Source of the DNA: Rhodospirillales bacterium
GTDB lineage: Bacteria; Pseudomonadota; Alphaproteobacteria; UBA828
Direction of reading: 5' to 3'
Assembly (NCBI GenBank): GCA_026712885.1
Contig: JAPOPO010000252.1
Coordinates: 1-11,267, forward strand
DNA length: 11,267 nucleotides
In this document: positions 1-7,125 of the stretch, piece after piece
Numbering within the stretch: position 1 is the stretch's first letter
Layout: every line of letters begins with the position of its first letter
Program-made: the position numbers and the translations under genes
The notes under the pieces: generated by a model
Seen by the model: only the letters and a program-made list of their open reading frames with translations
Told to the model about the DNA's origin: nothing
Databases searched by the model: none

Positions 1-191
1 ACATCGAGCGCTACGTGAAATGCGACAACTGCGGCGTGCTCATCTATGACGAGGGCATCTCCGCCGCGGTGAAGGGCAGGGATCAGCTCTTCTGCTCCGA
101 TTGGTGCGTCCAGTGGTTCACGGCGCGGGCCGACGGTGTCGAGCAGCCGCGCATTCCGCTGCCGAAGCAGGGCATCCACGAGACTGGCTGA
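1..191 (+). CDS. Small zinc-finger protein, C-terminal part (partial)
   Basis: Only the last 62 codons are inside the window, reading from base 3 to a TGA at 189-191; the start lies to the left. The visible part holds a CxxC pair (CDNC) and, 20 residues later, a CxxxC pair in the motif FCSDWCVQWF. This Cys4 spacing resembles TRASH/MYM-type treble-clef zinc fingers, so zinc binding is likely. The rest is a short polar tail. It ends 57 bases before hyuA on the same strand, so it may be the first visible gene of that operon. Known relatives of the hydantoinase complex, the acetone and acetophenone carboxylases, carry a small zinc-containing subunit, so an accessory-subunit role is possible but inferred. 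It could also be the end of a longer unrelated protein. Confidence 0.6.
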   Translation, partial: IERYVKCDNCGVLIYDEGISAAVKGRDQLFCSDWCVQWFTARADGVEQPRIPLPKQGIHETG

Positions 192-248
192 GCGCGTAGC
201 ACCGCGCGACGCATCCGATCGATCCTCCGGCCGGCGGGGCAAGGCATC

Positions 249-2288
249 ATGAGCGACCTGGTCGGGATCGACGTGGGCGGAACCTTCACTGACTTCGTTC
301 GCTACGATCCCGAGACCCAGGCTGTCGATGTCTGGAAGCCCCTGTCCACCCCGGCCGACCCGATCGACGGCATCGTCGACGGGCTGGACCTCTCCGGTGA
401 CGTGGGCGGCATCGGCAACATCCGCTTCGGCACGACCATCGCGACCAATGCGATTCTGGAGCGCAAGGGCGCGACGGTCGCCTACCTCACCACCACGGGT
501 TTTCGCGACGTCCCCTTCATCCAGCGGGGCAAGCGCAAGAGCCACTACGACATCACCTGGGTCAAGGCCAAGCCGCTGGTGAAGCGGCGCCACTGCTACG
601 AGGTGGACGAGCGGATTCTGGCGCGGGGCGAGGTCTATCACCCCCTCGACACCGAGCGCGTCCGCGCCATTGCCCGCGAAATCAAGGCGCTTGGCCGTGT
701 TGAGGCGGTCGCCATCAACTTCCTCTTCTCCTTCGTGACGCCCGACCATGAGCGCGCCGCCCGGGAAATCTTCGCCAAAGAGTGCCCGGACATTCCGGTC
801 AGTATCTCCTACGAGGTGCTGCCCAAGTGGAAGGAGTTCGAGCGCTCGTCCACCACCATTACCGACGCATACATCAAGCCCGTCGTGGGCCACCACCTCG
901 GCGCCATGCGCACGCGGCTCGACGGGAAGGGCATCACCCGCAAGGTAGCGGTCATCAGATCCAACGGCGGCGAGATGACCCTGGAGGGGGCCGCACGTCA
1001 CCCCATCCAGATGACCCTCTCCGGACCCACCGGCGGCGTGGTGGGCGCCAAGCAGATCGCCCGCAGCGTCGGCGTCGATCACCTGGTCACCCTCGACATG
1101 GGCGGCACCTCCACCGATGTCTCCACTGTGGTCGGCGGTAGCGAGAGCTTCACTACGAGCTTCGAGATCGAGTTTGGCCTGCCGATCCAGATTCCCATGA
1201 TCGATATCCGCACCATGGGCGCAGGCGGCGGCTCGCTGGCCTGGATCGACAAGGGCGGCATGCTGCGCATGGGGCCGGAAAGCGCCGGCGCGAACCCGGG
1301 CCCCGCCTGCTACGGCCTCGGCGGCACCCAGGCCACCGCGACGGACGCCAACCTCGCGCTCGGGCGCATCAATCCCGCGAACTTCCTCGGCGGCGCCATG
1401 GCGCTCGACGCAGACGCCGCATCGAAGGCCATCTCGGAGGTCGCGGCGGCGATCGACAGGCCGGTCGAGGAGACCGCGCTCGCCATGGTGCAGATCGCCA
1501 ACAACAACATGATCGGCGCGCTCCGCTCGGTGCTGACCGAGCGCGGCCTCGACCCGCGCGATTTCACCTTGCTGGCCTTCGGTGGCGCCGGCCCTGTCCA
1601 CGTCGCCGACCTCATGGTCCACGCCAACATCCCGAGCGGCATCGTGCCCAACCATCCGGGCCAGTTCTCGGCCTTCGGCTTCCTGATGACCGATGCCAGA
1701 GTCGACCTGGAGCGGACGGCGCAGATGACCTCCGCAGCCTTCGACGCGGACCATGCCAACCGCGTCCTCTCGGACCTGATCCGCGAGAGCATCGCCGCGC
1801 TCGAAGAGCAGGGCTACACCGAGAACATCGAGATCCACCGCTCGCTGGAGATGCGCTATCTCGGGCAGAACCACGAGCTCGACGTGCCCATCGCCTTCGA
1901 CCGCTTCGACGAGAGCACGATGCCGGGGCTGTGGGAGGCATTCCATGGGGCGCACCGCGACCGCTTCAATTTCGACATTCCCGGCGAGAAGATCGAGATG
2001 ACCTCGGTCAAGGTCACCGCGGTGTCGGTGACCGACAAGCTGCAGCTCGCCGAGATCGGCGAGGCCGAAGGCGAGCCGGAGCCGGCGGCCACACGCCGCG
2101 TTCTGTTCGAGGAGGGCTGGGCGGAGACACCGGTCCACGATCGCGCTCGGCTACGCCATGGACACCGCTTCGAGGGCCCGGCGCTGATCGAGGAGCCTGC
2201 CTCGGTTTCCGTCATCCGTCCCGGTCAGCCGGTACGGATCGATCGTTACGGCAATATTCTGATCGGCGAGATCGCGCGCCGGGCTTGA
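249..2288 (+). CDS. hyuA: Hydantoinase/oxoprolinase subunit A (HyuA family)
   Basis: This 679-residue protein has the usual length of the ATPase-type subunit of ATP-dependent hydantoinases, oxoprolinases and acetone/acetophenone carboxylases, which activate an amide or ketone with ATP in the cytoplasm. The N-terminal domain (about 4-180) opens with the phosphate-binding motif DVGGTFTD (8-15) and continues with GTTIATNAILERKG (61-74). The central Hydantoinase_A domain (about 200-490) carries RSNGGEMT (237-244), LSGPTGGVVGAK (257-268), the second phosphate motif DMGGTSTDVS (283-292), MGAGGGS (323-329), GANPGPACYG (347-356) and GGAGPVHV (445-452). A C-terminal domain follows (505-675). The ATG is preceded by a purine-rich GGGGCAAGG at 236-244. 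Two HyuB genes follow, the first 42 bases downstream. The family is certain; the substrate (hydantoin, N-methylhydantoin, oxoproline, lactam or ketone) cannot be told from sequence alone. Confidence 0.93.
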   Translation: MSDLVGIDVGGTFTDFVRYDPETQAVDVWKPLSTPADPIDGIVDGLDLSGDVGGIGNIRFGTTIATNAILERKGATVAYLTTTGFRDVPFIQRGKRKSHYDITWVKAKPLVKRRHCYEVDERILARGEVYHPLDTERVRAIAREIKALGRVEAVAINFLFSFVTPDHERAAREIFAKECPDIPVSISYEVLPKWKEFERSSTTITDAYIKPVVGHHLGAMRTRLDGKGITRKVAVIRSNGGEMTLEGAARHPIQMTLSGPTGGVVGAKQIARSVGVDHLVTLDMGGTSTDVSTVVGGSESFTTSFEIEFGLPIQIPMIDIRTMGAGGGSLAWIDKGGMLRMGPESAGANPGPACYGLGGTQATATDANLALGRINPANFLGGAMALDADAASKAISEVAAAIDRPVEETALAMVQIANNNMIGALRSVLTERGLDPRDFTLLAFGGAGPVHVADLMVHANIPSGIVPNHPGQFSAFGFLMTDARVDLERTAQMTSAAFDADHANRVLSDLIRESIAALEEQGYTENIEIHRSLEMRYLGQNHELDVPIAFDRFDESTMPGLWEAFHGAHRDRFNFDIPGEKIEMTSVKVTAVSVTDKLQLAEIGEAEGEPEPAATRRVLFEEGWAETPVHDRARLRHGHRFEGPALIEEPASVSVIRPGQPVRIDRYGNILIGEIARRA

Positions 2289-2299
2289 CCCCTATCGGA

Positions 2300-2323
2300 G
2301 CCCGCACGCGGGCGAGGAAAGGA
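2300..2323 (+). promoter_or_regulatory. Intercistronic hairpin and strong ribosome binding site before first hyuB
   Basis: GCCCG (2300-2304) and CGGGC (2309-2313) form a perfect 5-bp stem around a CACG loop. The ribosome binding site AGGAAAGGA (2315-2323) follows at once, 7 bases before the ATG at 2331. There is no T-run, so it is not a classical terminator. A stem touching the ribosome site could modulate translation or mRNA decay between hyuA and hyuB (inference). The ribosome site AAAGGA recurs at the same distance before the second hyuB (4088-4093), where the stem is degenerate. Confidence 0.4.
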
Positions 2324-4070
2324 ACCGGTCATGGACATGGTCACGATGAACATCATCGAATCCGCCATGATCGCGATCTGCCGCGAAATGGGCGTCAACG
2401 TGCAGAAGACCGCCTATTCTACGGTTTTCTCCGAGGCCGAGGACTTCACCTGCGCGCTGGCCAACACCGATGGCGAGTTGATCGCGGTTGCCGATTTTTG
2501 CCCGGCGCAGATCGGCGGCGTGCCGCTGCTCGTCCGTTCGATGGTGAAGGAGATTTCGCTTTCCGAGATCGACGAGGGCGACGTCATCGTCCACAACGAC
2601 CCCTACCGCGGCGGCCTGCACACGCCCGAGCACACCATGTTCAAGCCGTACTTCGTCGACGGCGAGCTGATGGGCTTCGCTGTTGCCATCGGTCACTTCG
2701 TCGAGGTGGGCGGCATGGTGCCGGGCGGCTTCCCCGGCGAGGCCACAGAGATCTTCCACGAGGGGCTGCGCGTGCCCCCGGTCAAGATCAAGAAGCGCGG
2801 CGAGGACGTGGTCGAGGTCTGGAAGCTGATGCTCGCCAACGTCCGCACGCCGCGTCAGAACTACGGCGACATCAGGGCGATGATCTCCGCCGTCGATCTG
2901 GGCGAAGCGCGGATGAGGGAGCTGGTCGGCAAGCACGGCCACGAGACCTTTCGCCGCACCGTGACCGACCTCATGGACTATTCGGAAGCCCGGATGCGGG
3001 CCGAGATCCGGGCCTTCCCCGACGGCTGCTACCGCTTCGAGGACGCGCTGGAGGACGACGGCATCGAAGACAAGGAGTACACCATCCGCTGCGCGGTGCA
3101 CGTGCAGGGTGACGAGGTGGTGATTGACTACACCGGCTCCTCGCAGCAGGCGCTGGGCCCGATCAACGCCACCCTCGGCGTGGCTTGGTCAGCGTCCTAC
3201 AACGCGATGCTGCATCTCACCGACCAGACGATCCCGAAGAACTCGGGCTGCTTCCGCCCGATCCGGGTGATCGCGCCGGCGGGCTCGGTGATGAACGTGG
3301 ACTATCCGGGCTCCGAGGTCGGCGGCAACACCGAAACCCACCCGGTCATCGTCGCCACCATCCTGGGCGCGATGGCGCCGGCGGCGCCCGACCGGGTGAT
3401 GGCCTCGGAGGGCACCACCCACGGTTGCTTGGTCTTCGGCGGCTACGATGCGCGCAACGACGAACCCTTCGGGGCCCTGGACATCTCCTATGTCGGCTAT
3501 GGCGGGCGCAGCTTCGCCGATGGCAACGACGCCACGGATTCGATCAACGGCAACTGCGCCAACACGCCGGTCGAGGTGTTCGAAACGCGCTTCCCGTGGA
3601 TCGTCGAGGAGTATGGACTGTGTCCGGATTCGGGCGGGGCCGGCGCTCATCGCGGCGGGTTGGGCACGTCCAAGACCATGCTATGCACCGGCGATCTGAT
3701 GATCAGCCAGATGACCAACAAGCACAAGAAAACCGCCTGGGGCCTCTACGGCGGCGCTGACGGCTTGCCCGGCGCCACCCTCTACCAGGGGGAAGGCGCC
3801 AACCGCTGGACCACGGTCGGCGAGGCGTTCGGCAAGGTCTCAACCACCAAGTACTCGAACGTGCCGATCCGCCCCGGCGAGCGTGTCTCCGTCAAGGTGC
3901 CGGGCGGCGGCGGCTACGGCGAGCCGCGCGAGCGCGACCCGCGAGCGGTGGTGGAGGATGTGCTCGAGGGCTATGTCAGCGCCGAGGCTGCGGCGCGGGA
4001 CTACGGCTACGATCCATCCTGGGTCGCGCGCTACGGCAAGGATGCGCCGCTGCCCGAGGCGGCTGAATAA
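2301..4070 (+). repeat. Tandem duplication, unit 1 (1770-base period)
   Basis: The unit spans the 30-base leader and the first hyuB gene. Every position from the leader to the stop codon aligns without a gap to the sequence exactly 1770 bases further on (4071-5840). Starts, stops and the AAAGGA ribosome sites are in register. By hand count the first ~435 coding bases differ at about 32 positions, mostly in third codon positions. The copies are therefore an old duplication kept under selection rather than an assembly artefact. Confidence 0.9.
2331..4070 (+). CDS. hyuB: Hydantoinase/oxoprolinase subunit B, copy 1 (HyuB family)
   Basis: This 579-residue protein is the partner of HyuA and belongs to the Hydantoinase_B family, whose members carry out the hydrolysis or carboxylation step in complex with the ATPase subunit. 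Recognisable blocks are FCPAQIGGVP (56-65), HNDPYRGGLHTPEH (88-101), DYTGSSQQA (266-274), GPINATLGVA (276-285), YPGSEVGGNTETH (325-337), FADGNDATDSINGN (395-408), PDSGGAGAHRGG (432-443) and the C-terminal GGGGYGEPRERDP (525-537). No signal peptide or membrane segment is seen, so it is cytoplasmic. The ATG has a strong ribosome site AGGAAAGGA. It lies 42 bases after hyuA and 30 bases before a near-identical copy. Against copy 2 it has 39 substitutions and no gap. The frame is intact and all family blocks are present, so it is probably functional. Confidence 0.93.
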   Translation: MDMVTMNIIESAMIAICREMGVNVQKTAYSTVFSEAEDFTCALANTDGELIAVADFCPAQIGGVPLLVRSMVKEISLSEIDEGDVIVHNDPYRGGLHTPEHTMFKPYFVDGELMGFAVAIGHFVEVGGMVPGGFPGEATEIFHEGLRVPPVKIKKRGEDVVEVWKLMLANVRTPRQNYGDIRAMISAVDLGEARMRELVGKHGHETFRRTVTDLMDYSEARMRAEIRAFPDGCYRFEDALEDDGIEDKEYTIRCAVHVQGDEVVIDYTGSSQQALGPINATLGVAWSASYNAMLHLTDQTIPKNSGCFRPIRVIAPAGSVMNVDYPGSEVGGNTETHPVIVATILGAMAPAAPDRVMASEGTTHGCLVFGGYDARNDEPFGALDISYVGYGGRSFADGNDATDSINGNCANTPVEVFETRFPWIVEEYGLCPDSGGAGAHRGGLGTSKTMLCTGDLMISQMTNKHKKTAWGLYGGADGLPGATLYQGEGANRWTTVGEAFGKVSTTKYSNVPIRPGERVSVKVPGGGGYGEPRERDPRAVVEDVLEGYVSAEAAARDYGYDPSWVARYGKDAPLPEAAE

Positions 4071-5840
4071 CCCGAGCGGGGACAGAGAAAGGAACCCGTC
4101 ATGGACATGGTCACGATGAACATCATCGAATCCGCCATGGTCGCGATTTGCCGCGAGATGGGCGTCAACGTGCAGAAGACGGCCTACTCCACGATCTTCT
4201 CGGAGGCCGAGGACTTCACCTGCGCGCTGGCCAACACCGATGGCGAGATGATCGCTGTGGCCGAGTTCTGTCCGGCCCAGATCGGCGGCGTGCCGCTGCT
4301 GGTCCGTTCGATGGTGAAGGAGATTTCGCTCTCCGAGATCGACGAGGGCGACGTCATCGTCCACAACGACCCCTACCGGGGCGGCCTGCACACGCCTGAG
4401 CACACCATGTTCAAGCCGATCTTCGTCGATGGTGAGCTGATGGGCTTCGCCGTTGCCATCGGCCACTTCGTCGAGGTCGGCGGCATGGTGCCGGGTGGCT
4501 TCCCGGGCGAGGCCACCGAGATCTTTCACGAGGGCCTGCGCGTGCCCCCGGTCAAGATCAAGAAGCGCGGCGAGGACGTGGTCGAGGTCTGGAAGCTGAT
4601 GCTCGCCAACGTGCGCACACCCCGGCAGAACTACGGCGATATCAGGGCGATGATCTCCGCCGTTGATCTGGGCGAAGCGCGGATGGGGGAGCTGATCGCC
4701 AAGTACGGCCGCGAGACCTTCCGTCGCACCGTCATCGACCTCATGGACTATTCCGAGGCCCGGATGCGGGCCGAGATTCAGGCCTTCCCCGACGGCTGCT
4801 ACCGCTTCGAGGACGGGCTCGAGGACGACGGCATCGAGGACAAGGAATACACCATCCGCTGCGCGGTCCACGTGCAGGGTGACGAGGTGGTGATTGACTA
4901 CACCGGCTCCTCGCCACAAGCCTTGGGCCCGATCAACGCCACCCTCGGCGTGGCTTGGTCGGCCTCCTATAACGCGATGCTGCACCTGACCGACCAGACG
5001 ATCCCGAAGAACTCGGGCTGCTTTCGCCCGATCCGGGTGATCGCGCCGGCAGGCTCGGTGATGAACGTGGACTATCCGGGCTCCGAGGTCGGCGGCAATA
5101 CCGAGACTCATCCGCTCATCGTCGCCATCATCCTGGGCGCGATGGCGCCCGCGGCGCCCGACCGCGTGATGGCCTCCGAGGGCACCACCCACGGCTGCTT
5201 CGTTTTCGGCGGCTACGATGCGCGCAATGACGAGCCCATCGGCGCGTTCGATTTCACCTACGTCGGTTACGGCGGGCGCAGCTTCGCCGATGGCAACGAC
5301 GCCACCGATTCGATCAACGGCAACTGCGCCAACACGCCGACCGAGGTGTTCGAGACGCGCTTCCCATGGATCGTCGAGGAGTATGCGCTGCGCCCGGATT
5401 CGGGCGGCGCCGGTGCCCATCGCGGCGGCCTGAGCATCTCCAAGACCATGCTCTGCACCGGCCCGGTGATGATCAGCCAGATGACCAACAAGCATAAGAA
5501 GGTCGCCTGGGGTCTGTACGGCGGCGGCGAGGGTATCGCGGGCGCCACGCTCTATCAGCAGGAGGGCGCCAACCGCTGGACCACGGTGGGCGCGGCGTTC
5601 GGCAAAGTCTCGACCACCAAGTACTCCAACGTGCCGATCCGGCCGGGCGAGCGGGTTTCGGTCAAGGCGCCGGGCGGTGGCGGTTATGGCGAGCCGCGCG
5701 AGCGCGACCCGCGTGCCGTGGTGGAGGACGTGCTTGAGGGCTATGTCAGCGCCGAGGCTGCGATGCGGGATTACGGCTACGAGCCCTCCTGGGTCGCGCG
5801 CTACGGGGAGGACGCGCCGCTGCCGGAGGCGGCCGAATAG
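4071..5840 (+). repeat. Tandem duplication, unit 2 (1770-base period)
   Basis: This is the second copy of the leader-plus-hyuB unit, directly abutting the first. The ten bases after the second stop (CCCGGGCGGG, 5841-5850) match nine of ten bases after the first stop (CCCGAGCGGG, 4071-4080). The homology therefore runs slightly past the gene, and this short GC-rich junction marks the recombination boundary. The longest identical stretch noticed is 77 bases (2766-2842 against 4536-4612). Confidence 0.9.
4101..5840 (+). CDS. hyuB: Hydantoinase/oxoprolinase subunit B, copy 2 (HyuB family)
   Basis: This is a second full-length 579-residue Hydantoinase_B protein, 540/579 identical by hand count to the copy just upstream, with the same length and no gaps. 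All conserved blocks listed for copy 1 are kept (NDPYRGG, VGGNTETH, GGAGAHRGG, GGGGYGEPRERDP). Differences are uneven: five in residues 1-195 against 34 in residues 196-579. They cluster at 196-204, 380-386, 429-431, 445-446, 455-456 and 476-487. Catalytic scaffold blocks are untouched while likely surface or pocket segments changed, which suggests sub-functionalisation or an asymmetric heteromer (inference). The ribosome site AAAGGA lies 7 bases before the ATG, and the gene is 30 bases behind copy 1 in the same operon. Confidence 0.93.
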   Translation: MDMVTMNIIESAMVAICREMGVNVQKTAYSTIFSEAEDFTCALANTDGEMIAVAEFCPAQIGGVPLLVRSMVKEISLSEIDEGDVIVHNDPYRGGLHTPEHTMFKPIFVDGELMGFAVAIGHFVEVGGMVPGGFPGEATEIFHEGLRVPPVKIKKRGEDVVEVWKLMLANVRTPRQNYGDIRAMISAVDLGEARMGELIAKYGRETFRRTVIDLMDYSEARMRAEIQAFPDGCYRFEDGLEDDGIEDKEYTIRCAVHVQGDEVVIDYTGSSPQALGPINATLGVAWSASYNAMLHLTDQTIPKNSGCFRPIRVIAPAGSVMNVDYPGSEVGGNTETHPLIVAIILGAMAPAAPDRVMASEGTTHGCFVFGGYDARNDEPIGAFDFTYVGYGGRSFADGNDATDSINGNCANTPTEVFETRFPWIVEEYALRPDSGGAGAHRGGLSISKTMLCTGPVMISQMTNKHKKVAWGLYGGGEGIAGATLYQQEGANRWTTVGAAFGKVSTTKYSNVPIRPGERVSVKAPGGGGYGEPRERDPRAVVEDVLEGYVSAEAAMRDYGYEPSWVARYGEDAPLPEAAE

Positions 5841-5859
5841 CCCGGGCGGGGGCCTGGAG

Positions 5860-6474
5860 ATGGCCGCGACCGACCAGGCCGACGAGGCCGTTCAAGCTAC
5901 CGTCACCATCAAGAAGTACGCCAATCGGCGGCTCTACAACACCGCCACCAGCAGCTATGTGACTCTCGAAAACCTCTGCGACATGGTGCGCAATGGCGAG
6001 GACTTCGTCGTCTGCGACGCGAAGTCCGGCGAGGACATCACCCGCCAGGTGCTGACCCAGATCATCGTCGAGCAGGAGGCCAAGGGGCAGAAGATGCTCC
6101 CGCTCAGCTTCCTGCGCCAACTGATCCAGCTTTACGGCGACAACGTCCAGGCATTCGTGCCCCGCTATCTCGAGCTCACCATGGAGACCTTCGCGCGCAA
6201 TCGCGGCGACCTCCATGAGCGCATGAACGACAGCTTCGGCGGCATGTTTCCGGTCGACGAATTCCAGGCCATGGCCGAGCGCAACATGGCGCTGATGCAA
6301 CGCACCATGGAAATGTTCTCGGGTTTCCCCGCCGGCGAGCGTCGCGAGGAGCCGAAATCCGACGGTGACGGCGATGAGTCGGGGGACGTTGGCGCCGTCC
6401 TCGACAGGCTCGACAAGATGCAGGCCCAACTCGATGCCCTGAGCGGAGGCAGGCCAAAGACCGAGGACGACTAG
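5860..6474 (+). CDS. phaR: Polyhydroxyalkanoate synthesis repressor PhaR
   Basis: This 204-residue protein matches PhaR/PhbF, a cytoplasmic DNA-binding regulator that senses polyhydroxyalkanoate and represses phasin and PHA genes in proteobacteria. The hallmark N-terminal PHB/PHA accumulation-regulator domain is present: IKKYANRRLYNTATSSYVTL (17-36), then a segment around ITRQVLTQIIVEQE (60-73). A helical segment rich in Met and Gln follows (about 75-155), then an acidic linker and a short C-terminal helix (177-195). The start at 5860 is chosen because the open frame further upstream (from 5677) overlaps hyuB and reads as Arg/Ser-rich shadow sequence. A GGGGG run lies about 7 bases before the ATG. 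It starts 19 bases after hyuB copy 2 and could be co-transcribed. No phaA, phaB, phaC or phasin gene is visible, which is unusual company for phaR. Confidence 0.93.
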   Translation: MAATDQADEAVQATVTIKKYANRRLYNTATSSYVTLENLCDMVRNGEDFVVCDAKSGEDITRQVLTQIIVEQEAKGQKMLPLSFLRQLIQLYGDNVQAFVPRYLELTMETFARNRGDLHERMNDSFGGMFPVDEFQAMAERNMALMQRTMEMFSGFPAGERREEPKSDGDGDESGDVGAVLDRLDKMQAQLDALSGGRPKTEDD

Positions 6475-6594
6475 GCGCGCGCCCCGCGCGGATTTCCATT
6501 CATCACAGCCTGCGCAAGACGCCGCACCGGTTGCGCCCGTGCCGTCCCGGCTCTTACCATCCCGCCACCGATCACCCGACAGGCGAGGACAGGG

Positions 6595-7098
6595 ATGGCT
6601 TCAGCGACGAAAATGGCCGCGGCGCTGGTCGCCGGGGCAGCGATGCTGTGTGCGGCGCACATCGCGACGGCGGAGGAGAGCGGCAGCGTCCGCCTCATCC
6701 GCACCTATGTGCAGGACTACACCACCATCGACCAACCCGGTGAGAGGGTCACCGGCGGGACCTTGAACGGCGTGGTCACCATTCTGGAGAGCAGCGGCGG
6801 ACCGTTCGTCGAAGGCACGCACGACCGCGCCACCTGCGTGGTCTACATCAAGCGTTCGGAGGCGGGCTTCGACCTCGAGGTGCCCTGCGAGACGACCGCG
6901 TCTTCGGGCGATCGCTGGTACACGTTCTCCGAGCGGCGTGAGGGCGACGTCGAGGCGGGCAGCGGCGGTCCCGGCACCATGGACATTCTGGGCGGCACGG
7001 GGCCTTACGAAGGGGTGACAGGAAGCTGCACCTACGAAGTCGACTACCTGCCGGACGGTTGGGTCGTCATGATCGCGGACTGCACCTGGCAGAAGTAG
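6595..7098 (+). CDS. Secreted small protein of unknown function
   Basis: I do not recognise a named family. The 167-residue product begins with a clear signal peptide: Lys6, a hydrophobic core (about 7-22) and an ATA cleavage motif near residue 26. The mature part is about 141 residues. It holds four cysteines (81, 98, 145, 163), enough for two disulfides, which fits an export destination. A Gly-rich turn GGTGPYEGVTGSCTYEV (133-149) and many short beta-type segments recall small secreted beta-barrel proteins of the allene-oxide-cyclase/dirigent type; that resemblance is only a guess. Cys19 lies in the signal core but lacks a proper lipobox, so a lipoprotein is unlikely. A GAGG ribosome site precedes the ATG. 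It sits 120 bases after phaR and converges on the amidohydrolase gene. Confidence 0.8.
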   Translation: MASATKMAAALVAGAAMLCAAHIATAEESGSVRLIRTYVQDYTTIDQPGERVTGGTLNGVVTILESSGGPFVEGTHDRATCVVYIKRSEAGFDLEVPCETTASSGDRWYTFSERREGDVEAGSGGPGTMDILGGTGPYEGVTGSCTYEVDYLPDGWVVMIADCTWQK

Positions 7099-7112
7099 CG
7101 CCGCAGCCGGCG
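7099..7112. terminator. Weak GC hairpin in the convergent gap
   Basis: CGCCG (7099-7103) pairs with CGGCG (7108-7112) around a CAGC loop. It lies directly after the stop of the secreted-protein gene and before the stop of the opposing amidohydrolase gene. There is no T-run on either side, so intrinsic termination is doubtful. Its location between convergent genes is the only reason to list it. Confidence 0.2.
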
Positions 7113-7125
7113 GTGCGCCTCGTGC

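Noticed and set aside
3840..5495. A 551-codon open frame on the minus strand opposite the HyuB genes
   Set aside because: It is rich in His, Gly, Ala, Arg and Val, as expected for the antisense of a GC-rich gene, spans the junction of the two hyuB copies and carries no recognisable domain. The plus strand holds two clear Hydantoinase_B genes.
249..5840. Assignment of the Hyu genes as 5-oxoprolinase, caprolactamase or acetone carboxylase specifically
   Set aside because: All share the A and B motifs seen here; nothing in the sequence alone settles the substrate.
5677..5859. A 61-residue N-terminal extension of PhaR
   Set aside because: It overlaps hyuB copy 2 and is Arg/Ser/Pro-rich; PhaR proteins start shortly before the IKKYANRRLYNT motif, which fits the ATG at 5860.
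6475..6594. Terminator between phaR and the secreted-protein gene
   Set aside because: There is a short GC inverted repeat just after the phaR stop, but no T-run and no convincing stem.
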